Shown piece after piece: positions 29,888 through 39,349 of a stretch of 56,650 bases of DNA. Within the stretch, counting starts at the first letter, position 1; every line of letters starts with the position of its first letter. The stretch covers positions 1 through 56,650 of the forward strand of contig NZ_PVEO01000013.1 in NCBI RefSeq assembly GCF_002973595.1. Direction: 5' to 3'. The position numbers and the translations under genes were made by a program. A model generated the notes under the pieces. The model did not search any database. It saw only the letters and a list, made by a program, of their open reading frames with translations, and had not been told where the DNA came from. The DNA is from Jejuia pallidilutea (GTDB lineage: Bacteria; Bacteroidota; Bacteroidia; Flavobacteriales; Flavobacteriaceae).

Positions 29888-30841
29888 CTAATCTCTGTTC
29901 TCTATGCTTTTGTAGGCTTCTATAACTTTTTTAACTAATTTATGACGAATTACATCTTTATCGTCTAAAAATATGATACCTACACCCTCTACGTTCTTTA
30001 AAATTAGCAAGGCTTCTTTTAAGCCAGAAATTGTGCGACGGGGTAAATCTATTTGTCCTGGGTCGCCGGTTAATAAAAATTTTGCGTGTTTACCCATACG
30101 GGTTAAAAACATTTTCATTTGTGCATGCGTGGTGTTTTGTGCTTCGTCTAAAATTACAAATGCATTATCTAAGGTGCGCCCACGCATAAAGGCCAATGGT
30201 GCAATTTGTATGGTGCCTTTCTCTATATAATTTGCTAATTTTTCGGGAGCAATCATATCACGCAAAGCATCGTATAAGGGTTGCATGTAGGGGTCTAGTT
30301 TTTCCTGCAAATCGCCCGGTAAAAAGCCTAGGTTCTCCCCTGCCTCTACTGCTGGGCGTGTTAATATAATACGCTTAACCTCTTTATTTTTTAGAGCTTG
30401 TACCGCTAGTGCAACACCTGTATAGGTTTTACCTGTTCCTGCTGGCCCAATGGCAAATACCATATCGTTTTTTTGCATGCTCTCTACCAATTTACGTTGG
30501 TTGGCAGTTTGGGCTTTTATAAGTTTTCCGCCTACGCCATGAACAATGGTTTCCCCGCTTTGTTTTGAGGTGGTGTATTCGTCGCTACTTTGGCTTGTTA
30601 ATACACGTTCTATGGTGTTTTCGTCTAGTTTGTTGTATTTTCCAAAGTGCTTTAAAAGCATGGTAATACGCCTGTCGAATTCTTCTAGCAATTCTTCATC
30701 ACCAAAGGCTTTAACCTTATTGCCGCGTGCTACTATTTTTAATTTTGGAAAATACTTTTTAAGAAGTTCTATATTTGCATTTTGAGCTCCAAAAAACTCT
30801 TTTGGGCTAATTTCTTCAAGTTCAATAATAATTTCGTTCAA
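29888..30841 (-). CDS. phoH: PhoH family ATPase
   Basis: A 317-residue protein with an N-terminal KH-like region (about 1-70) and a PhoH P-loop ATPase domain: GPAGTGKT at 132-139, LTRPAVEAGE, VILDEAQNTT (Walker B) and LLTGDPGQIDLP. It is an RNA-linked ATPase with no settled reaction. The start that gives the conserved N-terminus is a TTG at 30841; an in-frame stop lies three codons upstream, so no ATG is available. Confidence 0.92.
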   Translation of the reverse strand: MNEIIIELEEISPKEFFGAQNANIELLKKYFPKLKIVARGNKVKAFGDEELLEEFDRRITMLLKHFGKYNKLDENTIERVLTSQSSDEYTTSKQSGETIVHGVGGKLIKAQTANQRKLVESMQKNDMVFAIGPAGTGKTYTGVALAVQALKNKEVKRIILTRPAVEAGENLGFLPGDLQEKLDPYMQPLYDALRDMIAPEKLANYIEKGTIQIAPLAFMRGRTLDNAFVILDEAQNTTHAQMKMFLTRMGKHAKFLLTGDPGQIDLPRRTISGLKEALLILKNVEGVGIIFLDDKDVIRHKLVKKVIEAYKSIENRD

Positions 30842-30998
30842 AAGCGTTTATTTAATATAAGTTTTGGTTAAAAACATTAATTGAAATAATGTTCACTGAG
30901 ATGAAATGATTTATTAGTTTTGTACATCACACTCCCTCAAATCAAAAATACATAATTTTAGAGGAGCTACCGTTAAAAACATATCAACAATTTTGCCC

Positions 30999-31865
30999 AT
31001 GGCAATTATAACATTAACAACCGATTTTGGCAATAAAGACCACTTTACTGGCGCAACAAAAGGCGCTATTTATAGCGAGCTTCCTGATGTAAATATTGTT
31101 GATATCTCGCATAATGTATCGCCCTTTAATATTCCTGAGGCAGCTTACATTATTCAAAATGCCTACAGCAGTTTTCCAAAAGGCACCATTCATATTATTG
31201 GTATAGATGCAGAGTTAAATGTAGAAAATAAGCATATTGCAATGCTATTGGATGGCCATTATTTTATCTGTGCCAACAATGGTATAATGAGTATGATATG
31301 TTCTGAAATTGCCCCGGAAAAAATTGTAGAAATTAATATTCATGATAAAATACAAACCAGCTTTCCTGTACTGGATGTGTTTGTAAAAGTAGCATGCCAT
31401 ATTGCTCGCGGGGGCACCTTAGAGGTTATTGGAAAAGCTATAAATAGTATTAAGCCCATTAACAATTTAAAACCTACGGTAAATGACGATAAAACTAAAA
31501 TTATTGGTAGGGTTATCTATATAGATACTTACGGTAACGTGGTTACAAATGTGAGAAAACAATTTTTTGAAAACATACAAAAAGGACGCAATTTTGAAAT
31601 TACTGCCAGACAATACAAGTTTAAAACCATTTACAAAAAATATAGTGATGTTGTAAATTTTGATATTCCGAAGGAAAAGCGACAAGATGAAGGTAAAGGT
31701 TTGGTTGTTTTTAATTCCGGAGGGTTTTTAGAAATCGCCATGTACAAAAGCGATTCTAAAAAACACGGAAGCGCAGCAACACTTATGGGGTTACAGGTTA
31801 GAGATACCATTGGTATAGATTTTATAACCGTACCTGCCATATCGCAAAAAGAAGATATTTTTTAA
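30999..31865 (+). CDS. SAM hydroxide adenosyltransferase-like (DUF62) protein
   Basis: A 288-residue protein related to the fluorinase/chlorinase fold. The N-terminus ITLTTDFGNKDHFTGA carries the family Asp and its SAM-binding surroundings, followed by VDISHNVSPFN and HIIGIDAE. Housekeeping members hydrolyse SAM to adenosine and methionine. An upstream TTG at 30993 is less likely than the ATG at 30999. It is divergent from phoH, and the ABM gene follows after 12 bp. Confidence 0.88.
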   Translation: MAIITLTTDFGNKDHFTGATKGAIYSELPDVNIVDISHNVSPFNIPEAAYIIQNAYSSFPKGTIHIIGIDAELNVENKHIAMLLDGHYFICANNGIMSMICSEIAPEKIVEINIHDKIQTSFPVLDVFVKVACHIARGGTLEVIGKAINSIKPINNLKPTVNDDKTKIIGRVIYIDTYGNVVTNVRKQFFENIQKGRNFEITARQYKFKTIYKKYSDVVNFDIPKEKRQDEGKGLVVFNSGGFLEIAMYKSDSKKHGSAATLMGLQVRDTIGIDFITVPAISQKEDIF

Positions 31866-31877
31866 AGAAAAACATGT

Positions 31878-32174
31878 ATGCTTGTACGAATTGTAAAAAT
31901 GAGTTTTGAAACCAATAATATTAAAACATTCTTAAGTATTTTTGAAAGCAGTAAAACACACATTAGAGGGTTTAAAGGTTGTAAGTTTTTAGAATTGTAT
32001 AGAGATAAAAATAACCCTAATATATTTTTCACTTACAGCTATTGGGATTCTGAAGATGATTTAGAAAATTATCGACATTCTGAATTGTTTAAAGGTGTAT
32101 GGGCCAAAACCAAAGCGCTTTTTAATGCAAAACCCGAAGCTTGGAGCGTAGATAAATTGGAAACTTTAAATTAA
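31878..32174 (+). CDS. Antibiotic biosynthesis monooxygenase (ABM) domain protein
   Basis: A 98-residue ferredoxin-like alpha/beta protein. It has LVRIVKMSFETNNIKTF, GCKFLELYRDKN and FFTYSYWDSEDDLENYRHSE, the usual ABM layout with conserved Trp, Tyr and His. These are small dimeric enzymes acting on quinols or haem; the substrate is unknown. It is cotranscribed with the SAM hydrolase-like gene. Confidence 0.85.
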   Translation: MLVRIVKMSFETNNIKTFLSIFESSKTHIRGFKGCKFLELYRDKNNPNIFFTYSYWDSEDDLENYRHSELFKGVWAKTKALFNAKPEAWSVDKLETLN

Positions 32175-32234
32175 TACTTGAAGATTAAAGTTAATATTGA
32201 CGAGTGAAAATTAATGAATAACGATTTTTAAATA

Positions 32235-32312
32235 AACAGTGACCAGTAACCAGTAAACGGTAAACAGTAAACAGTAACCAGTAACCAGTAACCAGTAACC
32301 AGTAACCAGTAA
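32235..32312 (+). repeat. Heptanucleotide tandem repeat upstream of gldF-gldG
   Basis: The region consists of about 11 units of aaccagt and near variants (aaacagt, aaacggt), with at least six perfect units at the right end. It ends 9 bp before the ATG of the GldF-GldG gene, so it lies in that gene's leader. Copy number could slip during replication. Confidence 0.9.
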
Positions 32313-32321
32313 CAAAAATAC

Positions 32322-34706
32322 ATGCTAGCATTACTTAAAAAAGAAATTAATACATTTTTTGCATCACCTATAGGGTATTTAGTTATTGCTATTTTTTTAG
32401 TGTTAAACGGACTTTTCCTTTGGGTTTTTAAAGGAGAATTTAATATCCTGGATTATGGGTTTGCCGATTTATCTGCATTTTTTTTATTAGCACCCTGGAT
32501 TTTATTATTCCTCATTCCTGCTGTAACAATGCGCAGTTTTTCAGATGAAAAAAAACAAGGTACTTTAGAATTGTTACTCACCAAACCAATCTCGCATCTC
32601 AATATTATTTTAGGTAAATATTTTGGCGCATTTGTACTTATAGCAATAGCCTTATTGCCAACCTTGTTATATGTATACACGGTTTACCAATTAGGGAACC
32701 CAATTGGTAACATAGATTTTGGCAGTACCTTTGGTTCCTATTTTGGGCTTATTTTTTTAGCAGGTGCCTATACTGCCATAGGTATATTCTGCTCTACTTT
32801 ATCTAATAACCAAATAGTTGCTTTTATAATTTCGGTATTTATTTGCTTTATGTTTTACATTGGTTTTGAGGGTATTACAGCGTTTACCTCAAGTACTATT
32901 GTAGAGCAATTTGGTATGAATTACCATTACAAAAGCATGAGTCGCGGTGTCATCGATACACGAGATATTATTTACTTTTTAAGTGTTATTGTATTTTTTA
33001 TCCTTTTAACAAAATTGGGTATTAAAACTGGAAAAGCCAACCAAAAAGATATAATAAAAATAGCAATTATTTTTAGCGTTATTTTAGTTTTAAATACCAT
33101 TTCTAATTATGCTTACAAGCGTTTTGATGTAACTAAAGACCAACGTTATACGCTAAGTAATTCTGCTAAGGAAATTGCAACAAAAGCTAACTCACCATTA
33201 ATTGTTGATGTGTTTTTGAAGGGGGAAGATTTTCCTTCAGAATTTAGACGTTTACAAACCGAAACACGTCAGCTTCTCGAAGAATTTTCAAACGTTAACC
33301 ATAATATAGTTTTTCAATTCATCAACCCTCTTGAAAACGAAGCCAACAGGCAACAAACCATACAAGTATTAACTCAACGCGGATTAACGCCAATGCAATT
33401 GGAGGTTCGAGAAAACGGTAAAGCCTCACAAGAGGTTATTTTCCCCTGGGCTTTGGCAAGTTATAATGAGCAAACTGTTATAATTCCACTAGTAAAAACT
33501 AAAATTGGAGCATCGCAACAAGAACTGGTAAGCAATTCTGTTCAACATTTAGAATATGCATTTGCTGATGGATTCAAGAAGTTAGTAACGCCAAAATCTA
33601 AAAAAATTGCGGTTTTAAAAGGCAACGCGCAACTAGAAGATAAATACATAGCAGATATTGCCAAAACCTTAGGTGAATATTACTTTATCGCCCCTTTTAC
33701 TCTAGATAGTGTTGCCAATAACCCACAAAAAACACTGCAAGATTTACTTAGTTATCATCTTATAATTTCTGCAAAACCTACAGAAGCTTTTACTGAAAAC
33801 GAAAAATTTGTACTAGACCAGCACACCATGCATGGAGGGAAAAGTTTATGGTTAATAGATGCGGTTGCTATGGAAAAGGACAGTTTATATAACGAAGCTG
33901 GGAAGAACTATGCGGTAGGCAGAGACTTAAATGTTACAGACTTATTTTTTAATTACGGGTTCCGTATTAATCCCGTAATGGTAGCGACACCCTACTCCGC
34001 CCCTATTACCCTAGCTATTGGCGATGGTAGCGAATCGCAATTTCAGCATTTAAATTGGCCATATTCTCCCTTAGCAACGGCTACACAAAACCATCCTATT
34101 ACCAACAACATCAATTTGGTGAGGTTTGATTTTGCAAACCCTATAGACACACTTAAAAATACCGTTAAAAAAACCATTCTTTTAGAAACAGCACCTATAT
34201 CCAGATTAGAAGGTACGCCACGTGAGATAAGTTTAGACTTGGTAACACAACCTATAAATCCTAAAGATTTTAAAACTGAAAAGCAAACACTTGCGGTATT
34301 ACTAGAAGGTGAGTTTAAATCGGCTTTTGCTAATCGTATAAAGCCTTTTAAAACAAACAATACTAAAGATAAGAGTGCTGCTACTAAAATGATTGTAATT
34401 GCCGATGGCGATGTTGTTAAAAATGATGTGGTACGCAACAGACCACAAGAATTAGGTTTTGACCGCTGGACAGGAAAACAATATGGCAACAAAGAATTTT
34501 TATTAAATGCAGTAAATTACCTTCTTGACGATAACGGACTTATAAACATTAGAACCAAAGAAATAGACGTTGCATTTTTAAATCAAGAAAAAATCGCTAG
34601 AGAAAAAACGCTTTGGCAACTCCTAAACATTGGATTACCAATAGCTTTACTCGCTATTTTTGGTTTTACATTCAACTACCTTAGAAAGAAAAAATACGCC
34701 GCGTAA
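32322..34706 (+). CDS. Fused GldF-GldG gliding-motility ABC transporter protein
   Basis: A 794-residue protein. Residues 1 to about 240 match GldF, an ABC-2 permease with six membrane segments and MRSFSDEKKQGTLELLLTKP. From about 245 another segment and FDVTKDQRYTLS open the GldG-like periplasmic part, which ends in a C-terminal anchor (LPIALLAIFGFTFNYLRKKKY). In many flavobacteria these are two genes of about 240 and 560 codons; here there is no stop between them. GldA, the ATPase partner, is not in the window. The complex is needed for gliding in Flavobacterium johnsoniae. Confidence 0.9.
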   Translation: MLALLKKEINTFFASPIGYLVIAIFLVLNGLFLWVFKGEFNILDYGFADLSAFFLLAPWILLFLIPAVTMRSFSDEKKQGTLELLLTKPISHLNIILGKYFGAFVLIAIALLPTLLYVYTVYQLGNPIGNIDFGSTFGSYFGLIFLAGAYTAIGIFCSTLSNNQIVAFIISVFICFMFYIGFEGITAFTSSTIVEQFGMNYHYKSMSRGVIDTRDIIYFLSVIVFFILLTKLGIKTGKANQKDIIKIAIIFSVILVLNTISNYAYKRFDVTKDQRYTLSNSAKEIATKANSPLIVDVFLKGEDFPSEFRRLQTETRQLLEEFSNVNHNIVFQFINPLENEANRQQTIQVLTQRGLTPMQLEVRENGKASQEVIFPWALASYNEQTVIIPLVKTKIGASQQELVSNSVQHLEYAFADGFKKLVTPKSKKIAVLKGNAQLEDKYIADIAKTLGEYYFIAPFTLDSVANNPQKTLQDLLSYHLIISAKPTEAFTENEKFVLDQHTMHGGKSLWLIDAVAMEKDSLYNEAGKNYAVGRDLNVTDLFFNYGFRINPVMVATPYSAPITLAIGDGSESQFQHLNWPYSPLATATQNHPITNNINLVRFDFANPIDTLKNTVKKTILLETAPISRLEGTPREISLDLVTQPINPKDFKTEKQTLAVLLEGEFKSAFANRIKPFKTNNTKDKSAATKMIVIADGDVVKNDVVRNRPQELGFDRWTGKQYGNKEFLLNAVNYLLDDNGLINIRTKEIDVAFLNQEKIAREKTLWQLLNIGLPIALLAIFGFTFNYLRKKKYAA

Positions 34707-34717
34707 CTGTTAATAAG

Positions 34718-34753
34718 TTTGTTTCGAAAAAACATAGGTTTAGAATATATTTG
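34718..34753 (+). promoter_or_regulatory. Likely dnaN promoter
   Basis: TTTG at 34718-34721 and TATATTTG at 34746-34753 fit the flavobacterial pattern TTG...TAnnTTTG, with a 24-bp spacer (slightly long). The dnaN ATG is 84 bp downstream of the -7 element. Confidence 0.5.
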
Positions 34754-34837
34754 TAGGTAACACATTTATAGCCTAAACTAGGCTATTTATATATATAAAT
34801 GTTACATTAAGACTTCTAAAAAAATAAAGATCAACGC

Positions 34838-35956
34838 ATGAAATTTATAGTATCAAGTACCTATCTTTTAAAGCAATTACAGGTTCTAGGTGGTGTTATT
34901 AATAGCTCTAACACACTACCAATTTTAGATAATTTTCTATTTGAATTAGACCATACCAAACTTACGGTTTCGGCTAGTGATTTAGAAACCACAATGTCTT
35001 CTACCCTTGATGTAGAAAGCGATAGCGAAGGTAGTGTTGCTATTCCTGCACGTTTATTACTAGATACTTTAAAAACATTCCCAGAACAACCGTTAACCTT
35101 TGTTGTTGAGGAAAATAATACTGTTGAAATTAGTTCTAACCACGGTAAATATGCCTTAGCGTATGCCGACGGTGCAGAATTTCCTAAGGCTGTAGCCTTA
35201 GAAGACCCTAGCAAAACTGTTATATTGGGCGATATTCTGGCGAATGCTATTAGCAAAACTATTTTTGCTGCAGGAAACGACGATTTGCGCCCAGTAATGA
35301 GCGGTGTATTTTTTCAGTTTTCTACAGAAGGTCTAACCTTTGTAGCTACCGATGCCCATAAATTAGTAAAATATACAAGAGAAGACGTTAATGCAAGTCA
35401 AGTAGCTGAATTTATCATGCCAAAAAAACCTTTAAATCTGTTAAAAGGTATTTTAGCTGGTAGCGAAGACGAAGTTGCTATAGAATACAACGATTCTAAC
35501 GCAAAATTCACGTTTGATAATTCCGTATTAATCTGCCGCCTTATCGATGGTAAATACCCTAATTACGAGGCTGTAATACCAAAAGAAAATCCTAATAAAT
35601 TATCTATAGACCGAACTCAATTTTTAAATTCTGTGCGTCGTGTTAGTATTTTCTCTAATAAAACCACACACCAAATTAGATTGAAAATTGCAGGTGCCGA
35701 GTTAAACATTTCAGCTGAAGATGTAGATTACAGCAATAAAGCCGAAGAACGTTTAACTTGTGATTATCAAGGTGATGATATGCAAATAGGCTTCAACTCT
35801 CGTTTTTTAACAGAGATGTTGAACAACCTAAGCTCTGACGATGTTCAATTAGAAATGAGTATGCCAAATCGTGCTGGTATTTTAACACCTGTTGATGGCT
35901 TGGATGAAGGTGAGCACATTACAATGTTGGTAATGCCTGTTATGCTTAATAGTTAA
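34838..35956 (+). CDS. dnaN: DNA polymerase III sliding clamp (beta subunit)
   Basis: A 372-residue beta clamp that encircles DNA and tethers polymerase III. Three clamp domains are visible, with FLFELDHTKLTVSASDLE (domain 1), VMSGVFFQFSTEGLTFVATD (domain 2) and the C-terminal EHITMLVMPVML, the usual protein-binding tail. The length fits. It has its own probable promoter and terminator, away from dnaA. Confidence 0.96.
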   Translation: MKFIVSSTYLLKQLQVLGGVINSSNTLPILDNFLFELDHTKLTVSASDLETTMSSTLDVESDSEGSVAIPARLLLDTLKTFPEQPLTFVVEENNTVEISSNHGKYALAYADGAEFPKAVALEDPSKTVILGDILANAISKTIFAAGNDDLRPVMSGVFFQFSTEGLTFVATDAHKLVKYTREDVNASQVAEFIMPKKPLNLLKGILAGSEDEVAIEYNDSNAKFTFDNSVLICRLIDGKYPNYEAVIPKENPNKLSIDRTQFLNSVRRVSIFSNKTTHQIRLKIAGAELNISAEDVDYSNKAEERLTCDYQGDDMQIGFNSRFLTEMLNNLSSDDVQLEMSMPNRAGILTPVDGLDEGEHITMLVMPVMLNS

Positions 35957-36002
35957 GCTGATAACAATATCGCTATTCCAACATTTACTTATTAAATAAA
36001 GC

Positions 36003-36027
36003 CTCATTGTAATGATGAGTCTTTTTT
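36003..36027 (+). terminator. Terminator of dnaN
   Basis: ctcat (36003-36007) pairs with atgag (36015-36019), followed by six T residues at 36022-36027. The stem is short. It faces the stronger opposite-strand hairpin just downstream. Confidence 0.5.
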
Positions 36028-36036
36028 ATGAAATAA

Positions 36037-36065
36037 AAAGGTTCATCAATTTATGATGAACCTTT
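36037..36065 (-). terminator. Terminator of the leftward lipoprotein gene
   Basis: aaaggttcatca (36037-36048) and tgatgaaccttt (36054-36065) form a perfect 12-bp stem. On the minus strand it is followed by a T-rich run, 24 bp past the stop codon of the lipoprotein gene. It may also stop dnaN read-through. Confidence 0.75.
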
Positions 36066-36088
36066 AACTTTATATTCAATATAGAAAT

Positions 36089-36631
36089 CTATTGATCTTC
36101 AGAAGTTATATATAAAAACGAACCTTCGTAAGTTCCTTTAATTTCAGTACCATCTCCTCTTGTAAAAGAAAATGATAAATTAATAGAATCTACTGTATAA
36201 TCTATAACAGTAATACTGCCAGAAGTAACTTCTAAATCAGCACTACCTCCACTTTTATAAAATTGACTGAAACCGTTTTCAAATTCAGAATTAATAACAT
36301 CTCCATTAACAATAAATTCTAAACTAGAAATATCATCTAAATCATACATTTCTCCTGATAAAAGATCTAAATGATTGATTCTTGCGGTAAAATAATCGAC
36401 ATTATTTAGTGTTATTCCTGAAAAAGAAGCATTAATTTCTGCTTCAGTTTTATTGGCTAAACTTAAAAAAACCGAATTTAATGATGGCTCTACTAATGCT
36501 GCTTTCATCTCAAAAGAAGATTCACCAACTTTAATGAAATTACTTTCTAAAGTATTGGAATCATCATCAGATGAACAAGAAGTTAATAAAATAGTAAGCA
36601 CTACAAGTGTAATTGTTTTTAAATATTTCAT
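36089..36631 (-). CDS. Hypothetical lipoprotein
   Basis: A 180-residue protein with a lipobox (LLTSCSSDDD). The frame extends upstream to 36673, but the ATG at 36631 gives a clean signal peptide (MKYLKTITLVVLTI) and is preferred. The rest is beta-rich with an ending in KGTYEGSFLY, like many small Bacteroidota surface lipoproteins. The function is unknown. It follows the T9SS cargo gene, with a terminator between. Confidence 0.75.
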   Translation of the reverse strand: MKYLKTITLVVLTILLTSCSSDDDSNTLESNFIKVGESSFEMKAALVEPSLNSVFLSLANKTEAEINASFSGITLNNVDYFTARINHLDLLSGEMYDLDDISSLEFIVNGDVINSEFENGFSQFYKSGGSADLEVTSGSITVIDYTVDSINLSFSFTRGDGTEIKGTYEGSFLYITSEDQ

Positions 36632-36653
36632 AGTTTTTGTTTTGAATATTTTT

Positions 36654-36684
36654 ATTAAAAAAAGCGCCCACAAGAGTGAGCGCT
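36654..36684 (-). terminator. Terminator of the T9SS beta-helix gene
   Basis: agcgcccac (36663-36671) pairs with gtgagcgct (36676-36684) with one mismatch; reading leftward the stem is followed by seven T residues. It lies 25 bp past the stop of the 844-residue gene. Confidence 0.7.
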
Positions 36685-36708
36685 AGTTCAAGTTGATGCA
36701 GTATCAAA

Positions 36709-39243
36709 CTAACCCTTAAGGAACTTCTGATTAATAGAATTGTTAGAGGTGTTGATTTGAATAATGTATAATCCTGAAGGTAATACAGACACATCTATAC
36801 CGTTTGAAGTTTCAATAGCTTGCTTTACAAGCTGACCTTTAATATTGTAAATAGATATGCTTTCAACTTTCTCTTTAGACTTGATAAATAATCTATCACT
36901 TACAGGATTTGGGTATAGTTTTACTGAGTTTGTATTTAAAGAAATATCATCAATTCCTAATGTAGAATTGTACTCGTAAGCTCCTAAATCTATCGTAGTG
37001 TTAAAAACCCTATCATTACCTGATAAATCTAAATCGCCAAACAAAGCTTCATCGTAGTATGCGTTATCTCCTTGATCAACAATATAATTTGAAGCTGATG
37101 TTGGCTTATAATCAATATCTAAATTTAAATCATCAGTTGCTGGATCTAAAGTTGTTACGTTTGTTGCACTAAATGTCCCGTAAGTTCCGGCGTTTGATGA
37201 TACATTTGCAATAGAATTTCTAATAAACACATCGTAATGCTCGTCTAATCCATTAGAAATATCTCTAGTTGCTGTTGTACCATTGACTGTATTCTGCCAA
37301 AAGATAGAATTATTAATATTTAGGTTTACACTACCATTACCTGATGCCGTTATAGAATTACCATAAGTACCGTTATAATCATTATTAACAAACGTACTAT
37401 TATTAATTACAACATCTAAAGTGCTTCCGTTATTCCAATCTTCTCTGAAAATATGTAATGCCGAAAGATTAATATCGTTATCGGCTACCAAAACGTTTGC
37501 CCAACGTGTAAAAATATAGCCGTTTGTACTATCAGATTGCACATAAACCAATCCCATATTAACAATAGTGTTATTTATAAACTTGGTATTTTCAATAAGT
37601 AATCCTTGATTAAACTTTCTAATTTTAAGTAAATACCCATTGGAATAATTACTTCTGAATACCGAATTTTTAATTTTTAAATTATTAGTATTCAAACTAT
37701 TTGGTATAAAAATCACACCGTTTTCTTCTACGCCACCAGATTGTGAAGTATCGTAAATATTTTCAAAAATAATACCATCAAAAGTGACGTTACTTGTTCT
37801 TAATTCAAATAATCGTTCAGCATTATCGGTTTTATTCGAAGAGAAATCACCATCGATATCATCACCATTAATATCACCAGTAAAAATGGTTGCATTTGTA
37901 GTATGAATGGCTGTTAAGTCTCTATCTGCTAAAGTAGTTTCAGTTCCTGCAAAACCTCCAATAATATCTACTTCGTTTGTACTAACAGCTATTGGTGTGT
38001 TTTTATCTGCTAATGTATACGAGCCTTTTGCTACCCAAACAGCATCATTTAAATTGGTAAGTGCTAAAGCGTCTGTTACGTTTGTAAAAGCATCTGTCCA
38101 TGAACTACCATCGTTTGCGCCTGTTGCATTTGCATCTACATAATAAACTGCTGGTATACAATTTTCACTATAACTTGTTTGATTATCTTTAGTCCAACCT
38201 GCCGCATACAAACCACTGTTTGCTGGTGGTGAAAAGCCAGCATCTACTTGAATACAAGTTAAACTTGGATTACCATAAGCTTTCATCCAGTTTATATTGC
38301 TGTTATTACCATTAGCTATATTTAATTGGTATAAAACACCGTTATTATGACATTGTATGTCTGTAATTAGCGTATTGGCACTAATATCTAAAGTTTCAAT
38401 TTGATTATCTGCACAATGTAAACGTGTTAATGATAAGTTATTACTAACATCTATAGTCGTTAAACTATTTGTGTAACAATCTAAACGTGTTAAATTGGTA
38501 AAGGCTTCAATACCTGTTAAATCTGAAATTGACAAACCATTGATAAGTAGCTCTGTTGTAGCTTGTGCTTCAGCCACTGTAATTTCAGTATCACCATTTA
38601 AATTGATACTATTATTGTTTACTAAATAACTTTTGAAATTAGCATCTGGAATGTTTACAATTTGATTTAATGCAGCACAGTCTTCACTATAAAATGCTGA
38701 GTTCCCTTTAGTCCAACCTTGGCTATATATTCCGGCATCTGCTGGTGGTGTATAACCAGCATCTATTTGAATGCATGATAAACTATTTCCATAAGCTTTC
38801 ATATAGCTAAAGTTACTGTTATTACCATTAGCAATGTTTAATTCATATAAAACACCATTGTTATGACATTGTATATCTGTAATTGATGTGTTTGCACTAA
38901 TATCCAACGTTTCTATTTGATTATCAGCACAGTGTAAACGTGTTAAGGCAAGGTTGTTACTTACATCTAAAGACGTTAGATTATTACTGTAACAATCTAA
39001 TCTAGTAATATTTACAAAAGCTTCAATTCCTGTTAAGTCTGAAATTGACAAACCATTAATTAATAATTCACCAGAAAATGCTTGCGCTTCTGAAACCGAA
39101 ATTTCGCTATCACTATTAGTATTAATAGCTGGATTTCCAACAAGATAAGCTTTAAAATTAGCATCGGGAATGTTTATTTGTGCATGTATGCTACACCATG
39201 CAGTTGCTATTAAAAAGGTTAATAAGAGTAATGTTTTTTTCAT
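36709..39243 (-). CDS. T9SS-exported LRR/beta-helix surface protein with type A sorting domain
   Basis: An 844-residue protein. After a signal peptide come two copies of a module of about 170 residues (about 22-190 and 195-362), each with INIPDANFKAYLV-like opening, short leucine-rich strands (LTRLDCY, LTRLHCADNQIETLDIS) and a Cys-containing end. A right-handed beta-helix region (about 370-760) begins with VDANATGANDGSSW. The last 80 residues (LYPNPVSDRLFI, IYNIKGQLVK, LPSGLYIIQI) are a type A T9SS sorting domain. It is a secreted or surface-attached protein of unknown ligand. A LytTR two-component pair lies immediately upstream on the same strand and probably controls it. Confidence 0.88.
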   Translation of the reverse strand: MKKTLLLLTFLIATAWCSIHAQINIPDANFKAYLVGNPAINTNSDSEISVSEAQAFSGELLINGLSISDLTGIEAFVNITRLDCYSNNLTSLDVSNNLALTRLHCADNQIETLDISANTSITDIQCHNNGVLYELNIANGNNSNFSYMKAYGNSLSCIQIDAGYTPPADAGIYSQGWTKGNSAFYSEDCAALNQIVNIPDANFKSYLVNNNSINLNGDTEITVAEAQATTELLINGLSISDLTGIEAFTNLTRLDCYTNSLTTIDVSNNLSLTRLHCADNQIETLDISANTLITDIQCHNNGVLYQLNIANGNNSNINWMKAYGNPSLTCIQVDAGFSPPANSGLYAAGWTKDNQTSYSENCIPAVYYVDANATGANDGSSWTDAFTNVTDALALTNLNDAVWVAKGSYTLADKNTPIAVSTNEVDIIGGFAGTETTLADRDLTAIHTTNATIFTGDINGDDIDGDFSSNKTDNAERLFELRTSNVTFDGIIFENIYDTSQSGGVEENGVIFIPNSLNTNNLKIKNSVFRSNYSNGYLLKIRKFNQGLLIENTKFINNTIVNMGLVYVQSDSTNGYIFTRWANVLVADNDINLSALHIFREDWNNGSTLDVVINNSTFVNNDYNGTYGNSITASGNGSVNLNINNSIFWQNTVNGTTATRDISNGLDEHYDVFIRNSIANVSSNAGTYGTFSATNVTTLDPATDDLNLDIDYKPTSASNYIVDQGDNAYYDEALFGDLDLSGNDRVFNTTIDLGAYEYNSTLGIDDISLNTNSVKLYPNPVSDRLFIKSKEKVESISIYNIKGQLVKQAIETSNGIDVSVLPSGLYIIQINTSNNSINQKFLKG

Positions 39244-39313
39244 TGTAGTTGAGTATTTATATAATTAATCAACTACAAAACAACCGCAACATAAAAGGTT
39301 TTCAATTAGTTTT

Positions 39314-39345
39314 TTTCTGAATAGCTTTAATTTCTTTCTGAATGG
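39314..39345 (-). promoter_or_regulatory. 21-bp-spaced direct repeats upstream of the T9SS gene
   Basis: TTTCTGAATAG at 39314 and TTTCTGAATGG at 39335 are direct repeats with a 21-bp period, 71 to 103 bp before the ATG of the T9SS gene. LytTR domains bind two direct repeats with a period of about 21-22 bp, so this may be the operator of the neighbouring response regulator. The bases do not match the usual GTT-type LytTR consensus closely. Confidence 0.4.
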
Positions 39346-39349
39346 AAAA

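Noticed and set aside
32235-32312. Possible CRISPR array
   Set aside because: Units are 7 bp with no spacers; it is a simple tandem repeat. No cas genes are in the window.
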